Below are positions 20,939-29,815 of a stretch of DNA of 64,000 bases, in pieces. Position 1 is the stretch's first letter; each line of letters starts with the position of its first letter. Location: contig OX387602.1 in NCBI GenBank assembly GCA_947568835.1, positions 28,847,133 to 28,911,132 on the forward strand, read 5' to 3'. The position numbers and the translations under genes are program-made. The DNA is from Protonemura montana (Eukaryota; Arthropoda; Insecta; Plecoptera; Nemouridae). Below the pieces are notes generated by a model. That model saw nothing but the letters and a program-made list of their open reading frames with translations. It was not told the origin of the DNA and did no database searches.

Positions 20939-20989
20939 CCCGTTTTGCTATTCTCTACCTTTCAGTGTGATCGTGTTTTTTTAGCAAAG

Positions 20990-21165
20990 TGGTAGCTGCA
21001 GTCAGGAGACAGACTTGTATATCTTAAAAATGCAGTGGATAAAATATGTCTGCTTAGTTGTGTGGTTCAAGGCATTGAATTAATTGTTCACGGGTTTTAT
21101 GCTTGATGAGATACCGGATTCAAATCACGCATACGGCACGAGTCAGTTGAACACTTTTGCCATTT
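20990..21165 (+). repeat. fragment of the 1.78 kb array unit
   Basis: Matches 8320-8495 of array unit 1: agtggtagctgcagtcagga, aaaatatgtctgctt, ggttcaaggcattgaat, then gcacgag-cagtt. It includes a decayed tRNA-like segment b. Direct contact with the end of duplication copy B places one breakpoint of the rearrangement here. Confidence 0.8.
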
Positions 21166-21303
21166 TAGGACTGTTGTAGGACGGTTAGGACTGCTCAAAC
21201 CTCTGAAGAAGTAACTAGTATATGTTACGAAACGTCGGGAAATTTAGTAGCCCTTTACTTAGCATTCAAAACCCAGTTCAAATAGTTTTTCTAAAAAATG
21301 AAC
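21166..21303. other. short spacer, possible transposon-derived end
   Basis: Contains ctgaagaagtaactag ... ttacgaaacgtcggg, a layout often met near the ends of insect retroelements, but nothing else supports an element. No gene seen. Confidence 0.25.
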
Positions 21304-21780
21304 CTAACCTAGTCTAGAAGGGAGGAGGGTAAACCCGGTGCCGGCACGTAGCCTACTTCTGTCGAAGAGCAAGGGGACCACCGGCTTAACGTCCCTTCCG
21401 AAGGACGGTACAACGCGAACAACAGGATTCCTCCACAAATCCATGCTGTCGAGAGGTTGATAAGCAAGGCGAGTGAAGTTGCTGAACTAACTTTCATCCC
21501 TCTAACCTCTCTCCCAAACAGAACTGGTCATGTGTATAATGGTCACCCATCCAATACCTGACCCAGCGCAGTGTTGCTTAACTTTCATCTCTCCAACCTC
21601 ACTCCCGAACAAAACTGGTCATGTGTATGATGGTCACCCATTCAATACCTGACTCAGCGCAGTGTTGCTTAACTTCGGTGATCTAACAAGAACCGGTGTT
21701 TCCAACACGCCAAACCGTTCGGTCCCAAGTATGTGCCACGTAAGTTCGACGCTGGGGGTCGATTCCACGAATGGGAACAA
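21304..21780 (-). repeat. 5S-rRNA-derived SINE with an internally duplicated promoter region
   Basis: On the minus strand, gatcaccgaagttaagcaac and tattggatgggtgacc match the internal control region of 5S rRNA closely. The downstream body has ggaagggacgttaagccg, gtgccggcaccgggttt and ends in a ttaggtt-type tail. A 92-base segment covering the promoter-like part occurs twice (plus-strand starts 21487 and 21579). It lies in intron 3 of the gene fragment at 21866-24320. Confidence 0.7.
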
Positions 21781-21865
21781 ATTCTCAGGAGGGTAGGTAT
21801 GCTTTAGTTTGGAGCAGGGAGCTTGACATCCATGCAGTGCTAAAGTAAGATGGTAAAAAGCATAC

Positions 21866-24320
21866 CTCTAGTTTTGTGGTCCGGCACATTCCATCGTAAG
21901 TCTCTTGTCTGAGGGAAGTCGTATCGCTTTGGTTCCTCGAAGTCTTCACGATCACTTTCCTTGATCGCGACCAAAAACTGCAGACTGTAGATAAAACAAA
22001 AAATACGTTAGTCACGAGTACCAGCAGTTTGCAACGCCACTGGGACGGGCAGATGCGAAATTTAAACAAGAAAATAACAATGGACAGACTCGTTTTTTTA
22101 ATTATTCTACTACTACTATTAATATACCTACTATAACCGTCTCAAAAATTTATGCCCAAACGCGGAATCTAACCCCGATCTCCACCTGTCGTGGGTGTTG
22201 CTCTAACCAATTGAGCTACTTGAACCCCGACCTCCACCTGTCGTGGGTGTTGCTTTAACCAATTGAGCTACTTGAACCCCGATCTCCACCTGTCGCGGGT
22301 GTTGCTCTAACCAATTGAGCTACTTGGACCCCGATCTCCACCTGTCGCGGGTGTTGCTGTTACCAATTGAGCTACTTGGACCCCGATCTCCACCTGTCGC
22401 GGGTGTTGCTCTGAACCATTGAGCTACTTGAACCCCGATCTCCACCTGTCGCGGGTGTTGCTGTAACCAATTGAGCTACTTGAACCCCGATCTCCACCTG
22501 TCGCGGGTGTTGCTCTAACCAATTGAGCTACTTGGACCCCGATCTCCACCTGTCGCGGGTGTTGCTCTGAACCATGTAGCTATTTGGGCACTGTCTTTTT
22601 GAGACGATTTTAGTGTAATGGCTCAATAATTCAGAGCAACACCCGCGACAGGTGGAGATCGGGGTTCGAGTCCGCGTTTGGGCATCAATTTTTGAGACGG
22701 TTATAGTGTTGTTAATAATAAAATACCCCGCTCCTTGCAAGCGTTTGAAATTTAAATCAGATTTCATCCTAATGGACAGACTTGTTTGGTGCAAGGAAAG
22801 TTAGAAGAATCGATTCTTGCAGGGGATTTATTGTGAAAAATGCTGATAGAATCGTGGCTTACCATTTGTTAGTCGAGCAGTGTGTCAATCTTCCTTCTTC
22901 ACCAGAGTCTCGGGAGACGAAGAGTTACGGGCGCTGATTGTGGAGCCTCGAAGTAAGCTGGGAATCGAAGGACAAAAATAAAACAAACGTTAGGCGGACA
23001 AATCTCACCGTGCAGAGTTGCATCGAGTTTCAAAATTTTCCCGAAGCTTTTCAAAACTCCTAGGAGAACTGTCATTCTCATCAAATACACTAGAATCGTC
23101 TCAAAAAGCCAGTGTCCAAGTAGCTCAATGGTTCAGAGCAACACCCGTGACAGGTGGAGATCGGGGTCCAAGTAGCTCAATGGCTTAGAGCAAAACCCGC
23201 GACAGGTGAAGATCGGGGTTCAAGTAGCTCAATGGTTCAGAGCAACACCCGCGACAGGTGGAGATCGGGGTCCAAGTAGCCAAATTGGTCAGAGCAACAC
23301 CCGCGACAGGTGGAGATCGGGGTTCGAGTAGCTCAATTGGTCAGAGCAACACCCGCGACAGGTGGAGATCGGGGTCCAAGTAGCTCAATTGATTAGAGCG
23401 ACACCCGCGACAGGTGGAGATCGGGGTCCAAGTAGCTCAATTGGTTAGAGCAACACCCGCGACAGGTGGAGATCGGGGTTCAAGTAGCTCAATGGTTCAG
23501 AGCAACACCCGTGACAGGTGGAGATCGGGGTTCAAGTAGCTCAATGGTTCAGAGCAACACCCGTGACAGGTGGAGATCGGGGTCCAAGTAGCTCAATGGT
23601 TCAGAGCAACACCCGTGACAGGTGAAGATCAGGGTCCAAGTAGCTCAATTGGTCATAGCAACACCTGCGACAGGTGGAGATCGGGGTTCGAGTAGCTCAA
23701 TTGATCAGAGAAACACCCGCGACAGGTGGAGATCGGGGTCCAAGTAGCTCAATGGTTTAGAGCAAAACCCGTGACAGATGGAGATCGAGGTTCAAGTAGC
23801 TCAATGATTTAGAGCAACACCCGCGACAGGTGGAGAGCGGGGTCCAAGTAGCTCAATGGTTCAGAGCAACACCCGCGACAGGTGGAGATCGGGGTCCAAG
23901 TAGCTCAATTGGTTAGAGCAACACCCGCGACAGGTGGATATCGGGGTCCAAGTAGCTCAATTGGTTAGAGCAATACCCGCGATAGGTGGAGATCGGGGTT
24001 CGAGTCCGCGTTTGGGCATCAATTTTTGAGACGGTTTTAGTGTTGCTAATAATAAAATACCCCGCGCATTGCAAGCGTTTGCAATTTAAATATGATTTCA
24101 TCCCAATCGGAACGGTTATTATGGAAATCTAGCCAACATTGTTAAATAATTTGGAATATTTATTTGTTTGCTCACCTTTGTTGCCACGGCGACTGGCCAG
24201 GTACTGGGAGTCGAAACTAGAACCCTCTTCTAAACTGAGTTCCATCTTTGTTGCCGAGATGATAATCAAGTTGGTAGCCATGGAGTTGATGCAACAATTG
24301 GCCAGTCGAGTTGGTAACAT
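21866..24320 (-). CDS. 5' part of an unrecognised gene, three in-phase exons, 3' end not found
   Basis: Exons 24176-24320, 22903-22957 and 21866-21984 have GT-AG borders (donors gtgagc, gtgaag, gtatgc; acceptors attcccag and tatctacag, both after T-rich tracts). The phases fit without a break: 1, 2, 1. The peptide of about 106 residues starts MLPTRLANCCINSMATN, passes through AYFEAPQSAPVTLRLPRL and ends with a charged region: FLVAIKESDREDFEEP, then KRYDFPQTRDLRW, then NVPDHKTR. A TGA lies in frame at 24324-24326, so the start is at 24320 (context aacaATG), 24281 or 24245. Later exons are not seen and may be far to the left or lost. Both introns carry tRNA-like arrays, and the satellite begins about 45 bases upstream of the first ATG. 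I do not recognise the family. Confidence 0.55.
22128..22610 (-). repeat. array of 8 truncated tRNA-like monomers (minus orientation)
   Basis: Read on the minus strand, the array starts with gcccaaatagct (near 22585), runs through 8 monomers of about 52 bases (A box tagctcaattgg, then caacacccgcgacaggtgg and agatcgggg), and ends with one T arm and 3' acceptor, gcgtttgggc, at 22153-22162. The outer monomers thus keep acceptor strands GCCCAAA and TTTGGGC, which pair perfectly. The array is bracketed by inverted copies of cgtctcaaaaa. Confidence 0.85.
22611..22692 (+). pseudogene. single tRNA-like element with complete 3' half
   Basis: One monomer with D arm (ggctc/gagc), anticodon-like stem (cacc/ggtg), B box ggttcgagtcc and 3' acceptor tttgggc, followed within 6 bases by T5. 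The 5' acceptor is degraded (tgtaatggctc). The loop of the anticodon-like arm lacks the usual U33, so this is not a callable tRNA. It looks like a solo copy of the unit that built the neighbouring arrays. Confidence 0.6.
22693..22902. other. intron sequence with SINE-like tail
   Basis: 22693-22790 (aatttttgagacgg, a TAA-rich stretch, aaataccccgc, gcaagcgtttg) recurs at 24024-24110 after the second array, so it is the 3' body and tail of the tRNA-headed element. The rest is unique intron. Confidence 0.5.
23105..24031 (+). repeat. array of 17 truncated tRNA-like monomers (plus orientation)
   Basis: Monomer starts (gtccaag or gttcaag) fall every 52-53 bases from 23114 to 23947, giving 17 copies. 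Each has an A box (tagctcaattgg or tagctcaatgg) and the caacacccgcgacaggtgg stem, but no B box. Only the last one continues into a T arm (gttcgagtcc) and 3' acceptor (tttgggc, about 24012-24018), then T5. Flanks cgtctcaaaaag and tttttgagacgg are inverted repeats. The array lies in intron 1 of the gene fragment, opposite in orientation to the array in intron 2. Confidence 0.88.
24032..24128 (+). repeat. 3' body/tail of the tRNA-headed element
   Basis: Matches 22693-22790: gacggtt-tagtgttg, TAA repeats, aaaataccccgc, gcaagcgtttg, gatttcatcc. This shared tail shows that the arrays are expansions inside members of one SINE-like family. Confidence 0.6.
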
Positions 24321-24366
24321 TGTTCACGTTGCAACTTGAAGACGCCGCTGTCAGACTGCGGACTTT

Positions 24367-25984
24367 TCGTCTTCGTCTTCGTCTTCGTCTTCGTCTTCGT
24401 CTTCGTCTTCGTCTTCGTCTTCGTCTTCGTCTTCGTCTTCTGGTCTTCCGGTCTTCTGGTCTTCTTCGTCATCGTCTCCGTCTTCGTCTTCGTCTTCGTC
24501 TTCGTCTTCGTCTTCGTCTTCGTCTTCGTCTTCGTCTTCGTCTTCGTCTTCGTCTTCGTCTTCGTCTTCGTCTTCGTCTTCGTCTTCGTCTTCGTCTTCG
24601 TCTTCGTCTTCGTCTTCGTCTTCGTCTTCGTCTTCGTCTTCGTCTTCGTCTTCGTCTTCGTCTTCGTCTTCGTCTTCGTCTTCGTCTTCGTCTTCGTCTT
24701 CGTCTTCGTCTTCGTCTTCGTCTTCGTCTTCGTCTTCGTCTTCGTCTTCGTCTTCGTCTTCGTCTTCGTCTTCGTCTTCGTCTTCGTCTTCGTCTTCGTC
24801 TTCGTCTTCGTCTTCGTCTTCGTCTTCGTCTTCGTCTTCGTCTTCGTCTTCGTCTTCGTCTTCGTCTTCGTCTTCGTCTTCGTCTTCGTCTTCGTCTTCG
24901 TCTTCGTCTTCGTCTTCGTCTTCGTCTTCGTCTTCGTCTTCGTCTTCGTCTTCGTCTTCGTCTTCGTCTTCGTCTTCGTCTTCGTCTTCGTCTTCGTCTT
25001 CGTCTTCGTCTTCGTCTTCGTCTTCGTCTTCGTCTTCGTCTTCGTCTTCGTCTTCGTCTTCGTCTTCGTCTTCGTCTTCGTCTTCGTCTTCGTCTTCGTC
25101 TTCGTCATCGTCATCGTCTTCGTCTTCGTCTTCGTCTTCGTCTTCGTCTTCGTCTTCGTCTTCGTCTTCGTCTTCGTCTTCGTCTTCGTCTTCGTCTTCG
25201 TCTTCGTCTTCGTCTTCGTCTTCGTCTTCGTCTTCGTCTTCGTCTTCGTCTTCGTCTTCGTCTTCGTCTTCGTCTTCGTCTTCGTCTTCGTCTTCGTCTT
25301 CGTCTTCGTCTTCGTCTTCGTCTTCGTCTTCGTCTTCGTCTTCGTCTTCGTCTTCCGGTCTTTCGGTCTTCTGGTCTTCTTCGTCTTCGTCTTCGTCTTC
25401 GTCTTCGTCTTCGTCTTCGTCTTCGTCTTCGTCTTCGTCTTCGTCTTCGTCTTCGTCTTCGTCTTCGTCTTCGTCTTCGTCTTCGTCTTCGTCTTCGTCT
25501 TCGTCTTCCGGTCTTCCGGTCTTCCGGTCTTCCGGTCATCCGGTCTTCCGGTCTTCCGGTCTTCCGGTCTTCCGGTCTTCCGGGCTTCCCGGCTTCCGGG
25601 CTTCCAGGCTTCCGGGCTTCCAGGCTTCCAGGCTTCCGGTCTTCGTCTTCGTCTTCGTCTTCGTCTTCGTCTTCGTCTTCGTCTTCGTCTTCGTCTTCGT
25701 CTTCGTCTTCGTCTTCGTCTTCGTCTTCGTCTTCGTCTTCGTCTTCGTCTTCGTCTTCGTCTTCGTCTTCGTCTTCGTCTTCGTCTTCGTCTTCGTCTTC
25801 GTCTTCGTCTTCGTCTTCGTCTTCGTCTTCGTCTTCGTCTTCGTCTTCGTCTTCGTCTTCGTCTTCGTCTTCGTCTTCGTCTTCGTCTTCGTCTTCGTCT
25901 TCGTCTTCGTCTTCGTCTTCGTCTTCGTCTTCGTCTTCGTCTTCGTCTTCGTCTTCGTCTTCGTCTTCGTCTTCGTCTTCGTCT
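24367..25984 (+). repeat. hexamer-dominated left block of the satellite
   Basis: Almost pure cttcgt from 24367 to 25984, with one unbroken-looking run of over 600 bases (about 24480-25100). It is broken only by short cttccggt/cttctggt clusters near 24440, 25353 and 25507-25640. The last cluster includes the gcttccgg/gcttccag variants that mark cassettes elsewhere in the field. Confidence 0.9.
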
Positions 25985-28900
25985 TCCGGTCTTCCGGTCT
26001 TCCGGTCTTCCGGTCTTCCCGTCTTCCCGTCTTCCCGTCTTCCCGTCTTCCCGTCTTCCCGTCTTCCCGTCCTCCCGTCTTCCCGTCTTCCCGTCCTCCC
26101 GTCTTCCCGTCTTCCCGTCTTCCCGTCTTCCCGTCTTCCCGTCTTCCCGTCTTCCCGTCTTCCCGTCTTCCCGTCTTCCCGTCTTCCCGTCTTCCCGTCT
26201 TCCCGTCTTCCCGTCTTCCCGTCTTCCCGTCTTCCCGTCTTCCCGTCTTCCCGTCTTCCCGTCTTCCCGTCTTCGTCTTCCGGTCTTCCCGTCTTCCCGT
26301 CTTCCCGTCTTCCCGTCTTCCCGTCTTCCCGTCTTCCCGTCTTCCCGTCTTCCCGTCTTCCGGTCTTCCCGTCTTCCCGTCTTCCCGTCTTCCCGTCTTC
26401 CCGTCTTCCCGTCTTCCCGTCTTCCCGTCTTCCCGTCTTCCCGTCTTCCCGTCTTCCCGTCTTCCCGTCTTCCCGTCTTCCCGTCTTCCCGTCTTCCCGT
26501 CTTCGTCTTCCGGTCTTCCGGTCTTCCCGTCTTCCCGACTTCCCGTCTTCCCGTCTTCCCGTCTTCCCGTCTTCCCGTCTTCCCGTCTTCCCGTCTTCCC
26601 GTCTTCCCGTCTTCCCGTCTTCCCGTCTTACCGTCTTACCGTCTTACCGTCTTACCGTCTTCCCGTCTTCCCGTCTTCCCGTCTTCCCGTCTTCCCGTCT
26701 TCCCGTCTTCCCGTCTTCCCGTCTTCCCGTCTTCCCGTCTTCCCGTCATCCCGTCTTCCCGTCTTCCCGTCTTCCCGTCTTCCCGTCTTCCCGTCTTCCC
26801 GTCTTCCCGTCTTCCCGTCTTCCCGTCTTCCCGTCTTCGTCTTCGTCTTCGTCTTCGTCTTCCGGTCTTCCGGTCTTCCGGTCTTCCGGTCTTCCGGTCT
26901 TCCTGTCTTCGTCTTCGTCATCGTCTTCGTCTTCGTCTTCGTCATCGTCTTCGTCTTCGTCTTCGTCTTCGTCTTCGTCTTCGTCTTCGTCTTCGTCTTC
27001 GTCTTCGTCTTCGTCTTCGCCTTCGTCTTCGTCTTCGTCTTCGCCTTCGTCTTCGTCTTGTTCTTCGTCTTCGTCTTCGTCTTCGTCTTCGTCTTCGTCT
27101 TCGTCTTCGTCTTCGTCTTCGTCTTCGTCTTCGTCTTCGTCTTCGTCTTCGTCTTCGTCTTCGTCTTCGTCTTCGTCTTCGTCTTCGTCTTCGTCTTCGT
27201 CTTCGTCTTCGTCTTCGTCTTCGTCTTCGTCTTCGTCTTCGTCTTCGTCTTCGTCTTCGTCTTCGTCTTCGTCTTCGTCTTCGTCTTCGTCTTCGTCTTC
27301 GTCTTCCGGTCTTCGTCTTCGTCTTCGTCTTCGTCTTCGTCTTCGTCTTCGTCTTCGTCTTCGTCTTCCGGTCTTCCGGTCTTCCGGTCTTCCGGTCTTC
27401 CGGGCTTCCGGGCTTCCGGGCTTCCGGGCTTCCGGGCTTCCAAGCTTCCAGGCTTCCGGTCTTCGTCATCGTCTTCGTCTTCGTCTTCGTCTTCGTCTTC
27501 GTCTTCGTCTTCGTCTTCGTCTTCGTCTTCGTCTTCGTCTTCGTCTTCGTCTTCGTCTTCGTCTTCGTCTTCGTCTTCGTCTTCGTCTTCGTCTTCGTCT
27601 TCGTCTTCGTCTTCGTCTTCGTCTTCGTCTTCGTCTTCGTCTTCGTCTTCGTCTTCGTCTTCGTCGTCCGGTCTTCCGGTCTTCCGGTCTTCCGGTCTTC
27701 CGGTCTTCCGGTCTTCCGGTCTTCCGGTCTTCCGGGCTTCCGGTCTTCGTCTTTGTCGTCGTCTTCGTCTTCGTCTTCGTCTTCGTCTTCGTCTTCGTCT
27801 TCGTCTTCGTCTTCGTCTTCGTCTTCGTCTTCTGGTCTTCTTCGTCTTCGTCTTCGTCTTCGTCTTCGTCTTCGTCTTCGTCTTCGTCTTCGTCTTCCGG
27901 TCTTCCCGTCTTCCCGTCTTCCCGTCTTCCCGTCTTCCCGTCTTCCCGTCTTTCCGTCTTTCCGTCTTCCCGTCTTCCCGTCTTCCCGTCTTCCCGTCTT
28001 CCCGTCTTCCCGTCTTCCCGTCTTCCCGTCTTCCCGTCTTCCCGTCCTCCCGTCTTCCCGTCTTCCCGTCTTCCCGTCTTCCCGTCTTCCCGTCTTCCCG
28101 TCTTCCCGTCTTCCCGTCTTCCCGTCTTCCCGTCTTCCCGTCTTCCCGTCTTCCCGTCTTCCCGTCTTCCCGTCTTCCCGTCTTAACGTCTTCCAGTCTT
28201 CCCGTCTTCCCGTCTTCCCGTCTTCCCGTCTTCAGGTCTTCCCGTCTTCCCGTCTTCCCGTCTTCCCGTCTTCCCGTCTTCCCGTCTTCCCGTCTTTCCG
28301 TCTTCCCGTCCTCCCGTCTTCCCGTCTTCCTGTCTTCCCGTCTTCCCGTCTTCCCGTCTTCCCGTCTACCTGTCTTCCCGTCCTCCCGTCTTCGTCTTCC
28401 GGTCTTCCCGTCTTCCCGTCTTCCCGTCTTCCCGTCTTCCCGTCTTCCCGTCTTCCCGTCTTCCCGTCTTCCCGTCTTCCCGTCTTCCCGTCTTCCCGTC
28501 TTCCCGTCTTCCCGTCTTCCCGTCTTCCCGTCTTCCCGTCTTCCCGTCTTCCCGTCTTCCCGTCTTACCGTCTTCCCGTCTTCCCGTCTTCCCGTCTTCC
28601 CGTCTTCCCGTCTTCCCGTCTTCCCGTCTTCCCGTCTTCCCGTCTTCCCGTCTTCCCGTCTTCCCGTCTTCCCGTCTTCCCGTCTTCCCGTCATCCCGTC
28701 TTCCCGTCTTCCCGTCTTCCCGTCTTCCCGTCTTCCCGTCTTCCCGTCTTCCCGTCTTCCCGTCTTCCCGTCTTCCCGTCTTCCCGTCTTCGTCTTCGTC
28801 TTCGTCTTCCGGTCTTCCGGTCTTCCGGTCTTTCGGTCTTCCGGTCTTCCGGTCTTCCTATCTTCGTCTTCGTCATCGTCTTCGTCATCGTCTTCGTCTT

Positions 28901-29815
28901 CGTCTTCGTCTTCGTCTTCGTCTTCGTCTTCGTCTTCGTCTTCGTCTTCGTCTTCCGGTCTTCCGGTCTTCCGGTCTTCTTCGTCTTTGTCTTCGTCTTC
29001 GTCTTCGTCTTCGTCTTCGTCTTCGCCTTCGCCTTCGTCTTCGTCTTCGCCTTCGTCTTCGTCTTCGTCTTCGTCTTCGTCTTCGTCTTCGTCTTCGTCT
29101 TCGTCTTCGTCTTCGTCTTCGTCTTCGTCTTCGTCTTCGTCTTCGTCTTCGTCTTCGTCTTCGTCTTCGTCTTCGTCTTCGTCTTCGTCTTCGTCTTCGT
29201 CTTCGTCTTCGTCTTCGTCTTCGTCTTCGTCTTCGTCTTCGTCTTCGTCTTCGTCTTCGTCTTCGTCTTCGTCTTCGTCTTCGTCTTCGTCTTCGTCTTC
29301 GTCTTCGTCTTCGTCTTCGTCTTCGTCTTCGTCTTCGTCTTCGTCTTCGTCTTCGTCTTCGTCTTCGTCTTCGTCTTCGTCTTCGTCTTCGTCTTCGTCT
29401 TCGTCTTCGTCTTCGTCTTCGTCTTCGTCTTCGTCTTCGTCTTCGTCTTCGTCTTCGTCTTCGTCTTCGTCTTCGTCTTCGTCTTCGTCTTCCGGTCTTC
29501 GTCTTCGTCTTCGTCTTCGTCTTCGTCTTCGTCTTCGTCTTCGTCTTCGTCTTCGTCTTCCGGTCTTCCGGTCTTCCGGTCTTCCGGTCTTCCGGTCTTC
29601 CGGTCTTCCGGTCTTCCGGTCTTCTGGTCTTCCGGGCTTCCGGGCTTCCGGGCTTCCGGGCTTCCGGGCTTCCAGGCTTCCAGGCTTCCGGTCTTCGTCA
29701 TCGTCTTCGTCTTCGTCTTCGTCTTCGTCTTCGTCTTCGTCTTCGTCTTCGTCTTCGTCTTCGCCTTCGTCTTCGTCTTCGCCTTCGTCTTCGTCTTCGT
29801 CTTCGTCTTCCGGTC
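25985..29815 (+). repeat. alternating octamer and hexamer blocks
   Basis: cttcccgt octamers dominate 26000-26835 and 27900-28790. Hexamers dominate 26905-27665, 27745-27895 and 28860-29555. The joints are short cttccggt clusters, so block order is octamer, ccgg joint, hexamer, ccgg joint, and so on. Four consecutive cttaccgt variants at 26625-26660 show local homogenisation of one mutation. Confidence 0.88.

Larger units (their letters stand above)
16740..20989. repeat. segmental duplication, copy B (lectin locus)
   Basis: Collinear with 2521-6516 in the same orientation, including all five exons, introns and 5' flank. It carries a private segment of about 0.45 kb at 20361-20815 and lacks the palindromic minisatellite and about 110 bases of intron 4. 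The two copies bracket the 1.78 kb array, and a fragment of the array unit is joined to the right end of copy B. Confidence 0.92.

Noticed and set aside
21166..21303. End of a Penelope-like or LINE retroelement
   Set aside because: Only a gaagaag ... gaaacgtcggg layout is present. There is no reverse transcriptase, endonuclease or defined border.
22612..22692. A functional single tRNA gene
   Set aside because: The 5' acceptor strand is degraded and the anticodon-like loop lacks U33, although the 3' half is good.
22128..24031. CRISPR array
   Set aside because: The period is regular but there are no unique spacers: the whole 52-base unit is repeated. The unit is tRNA-like and the context is eukaryotic, with introns and SINEs.
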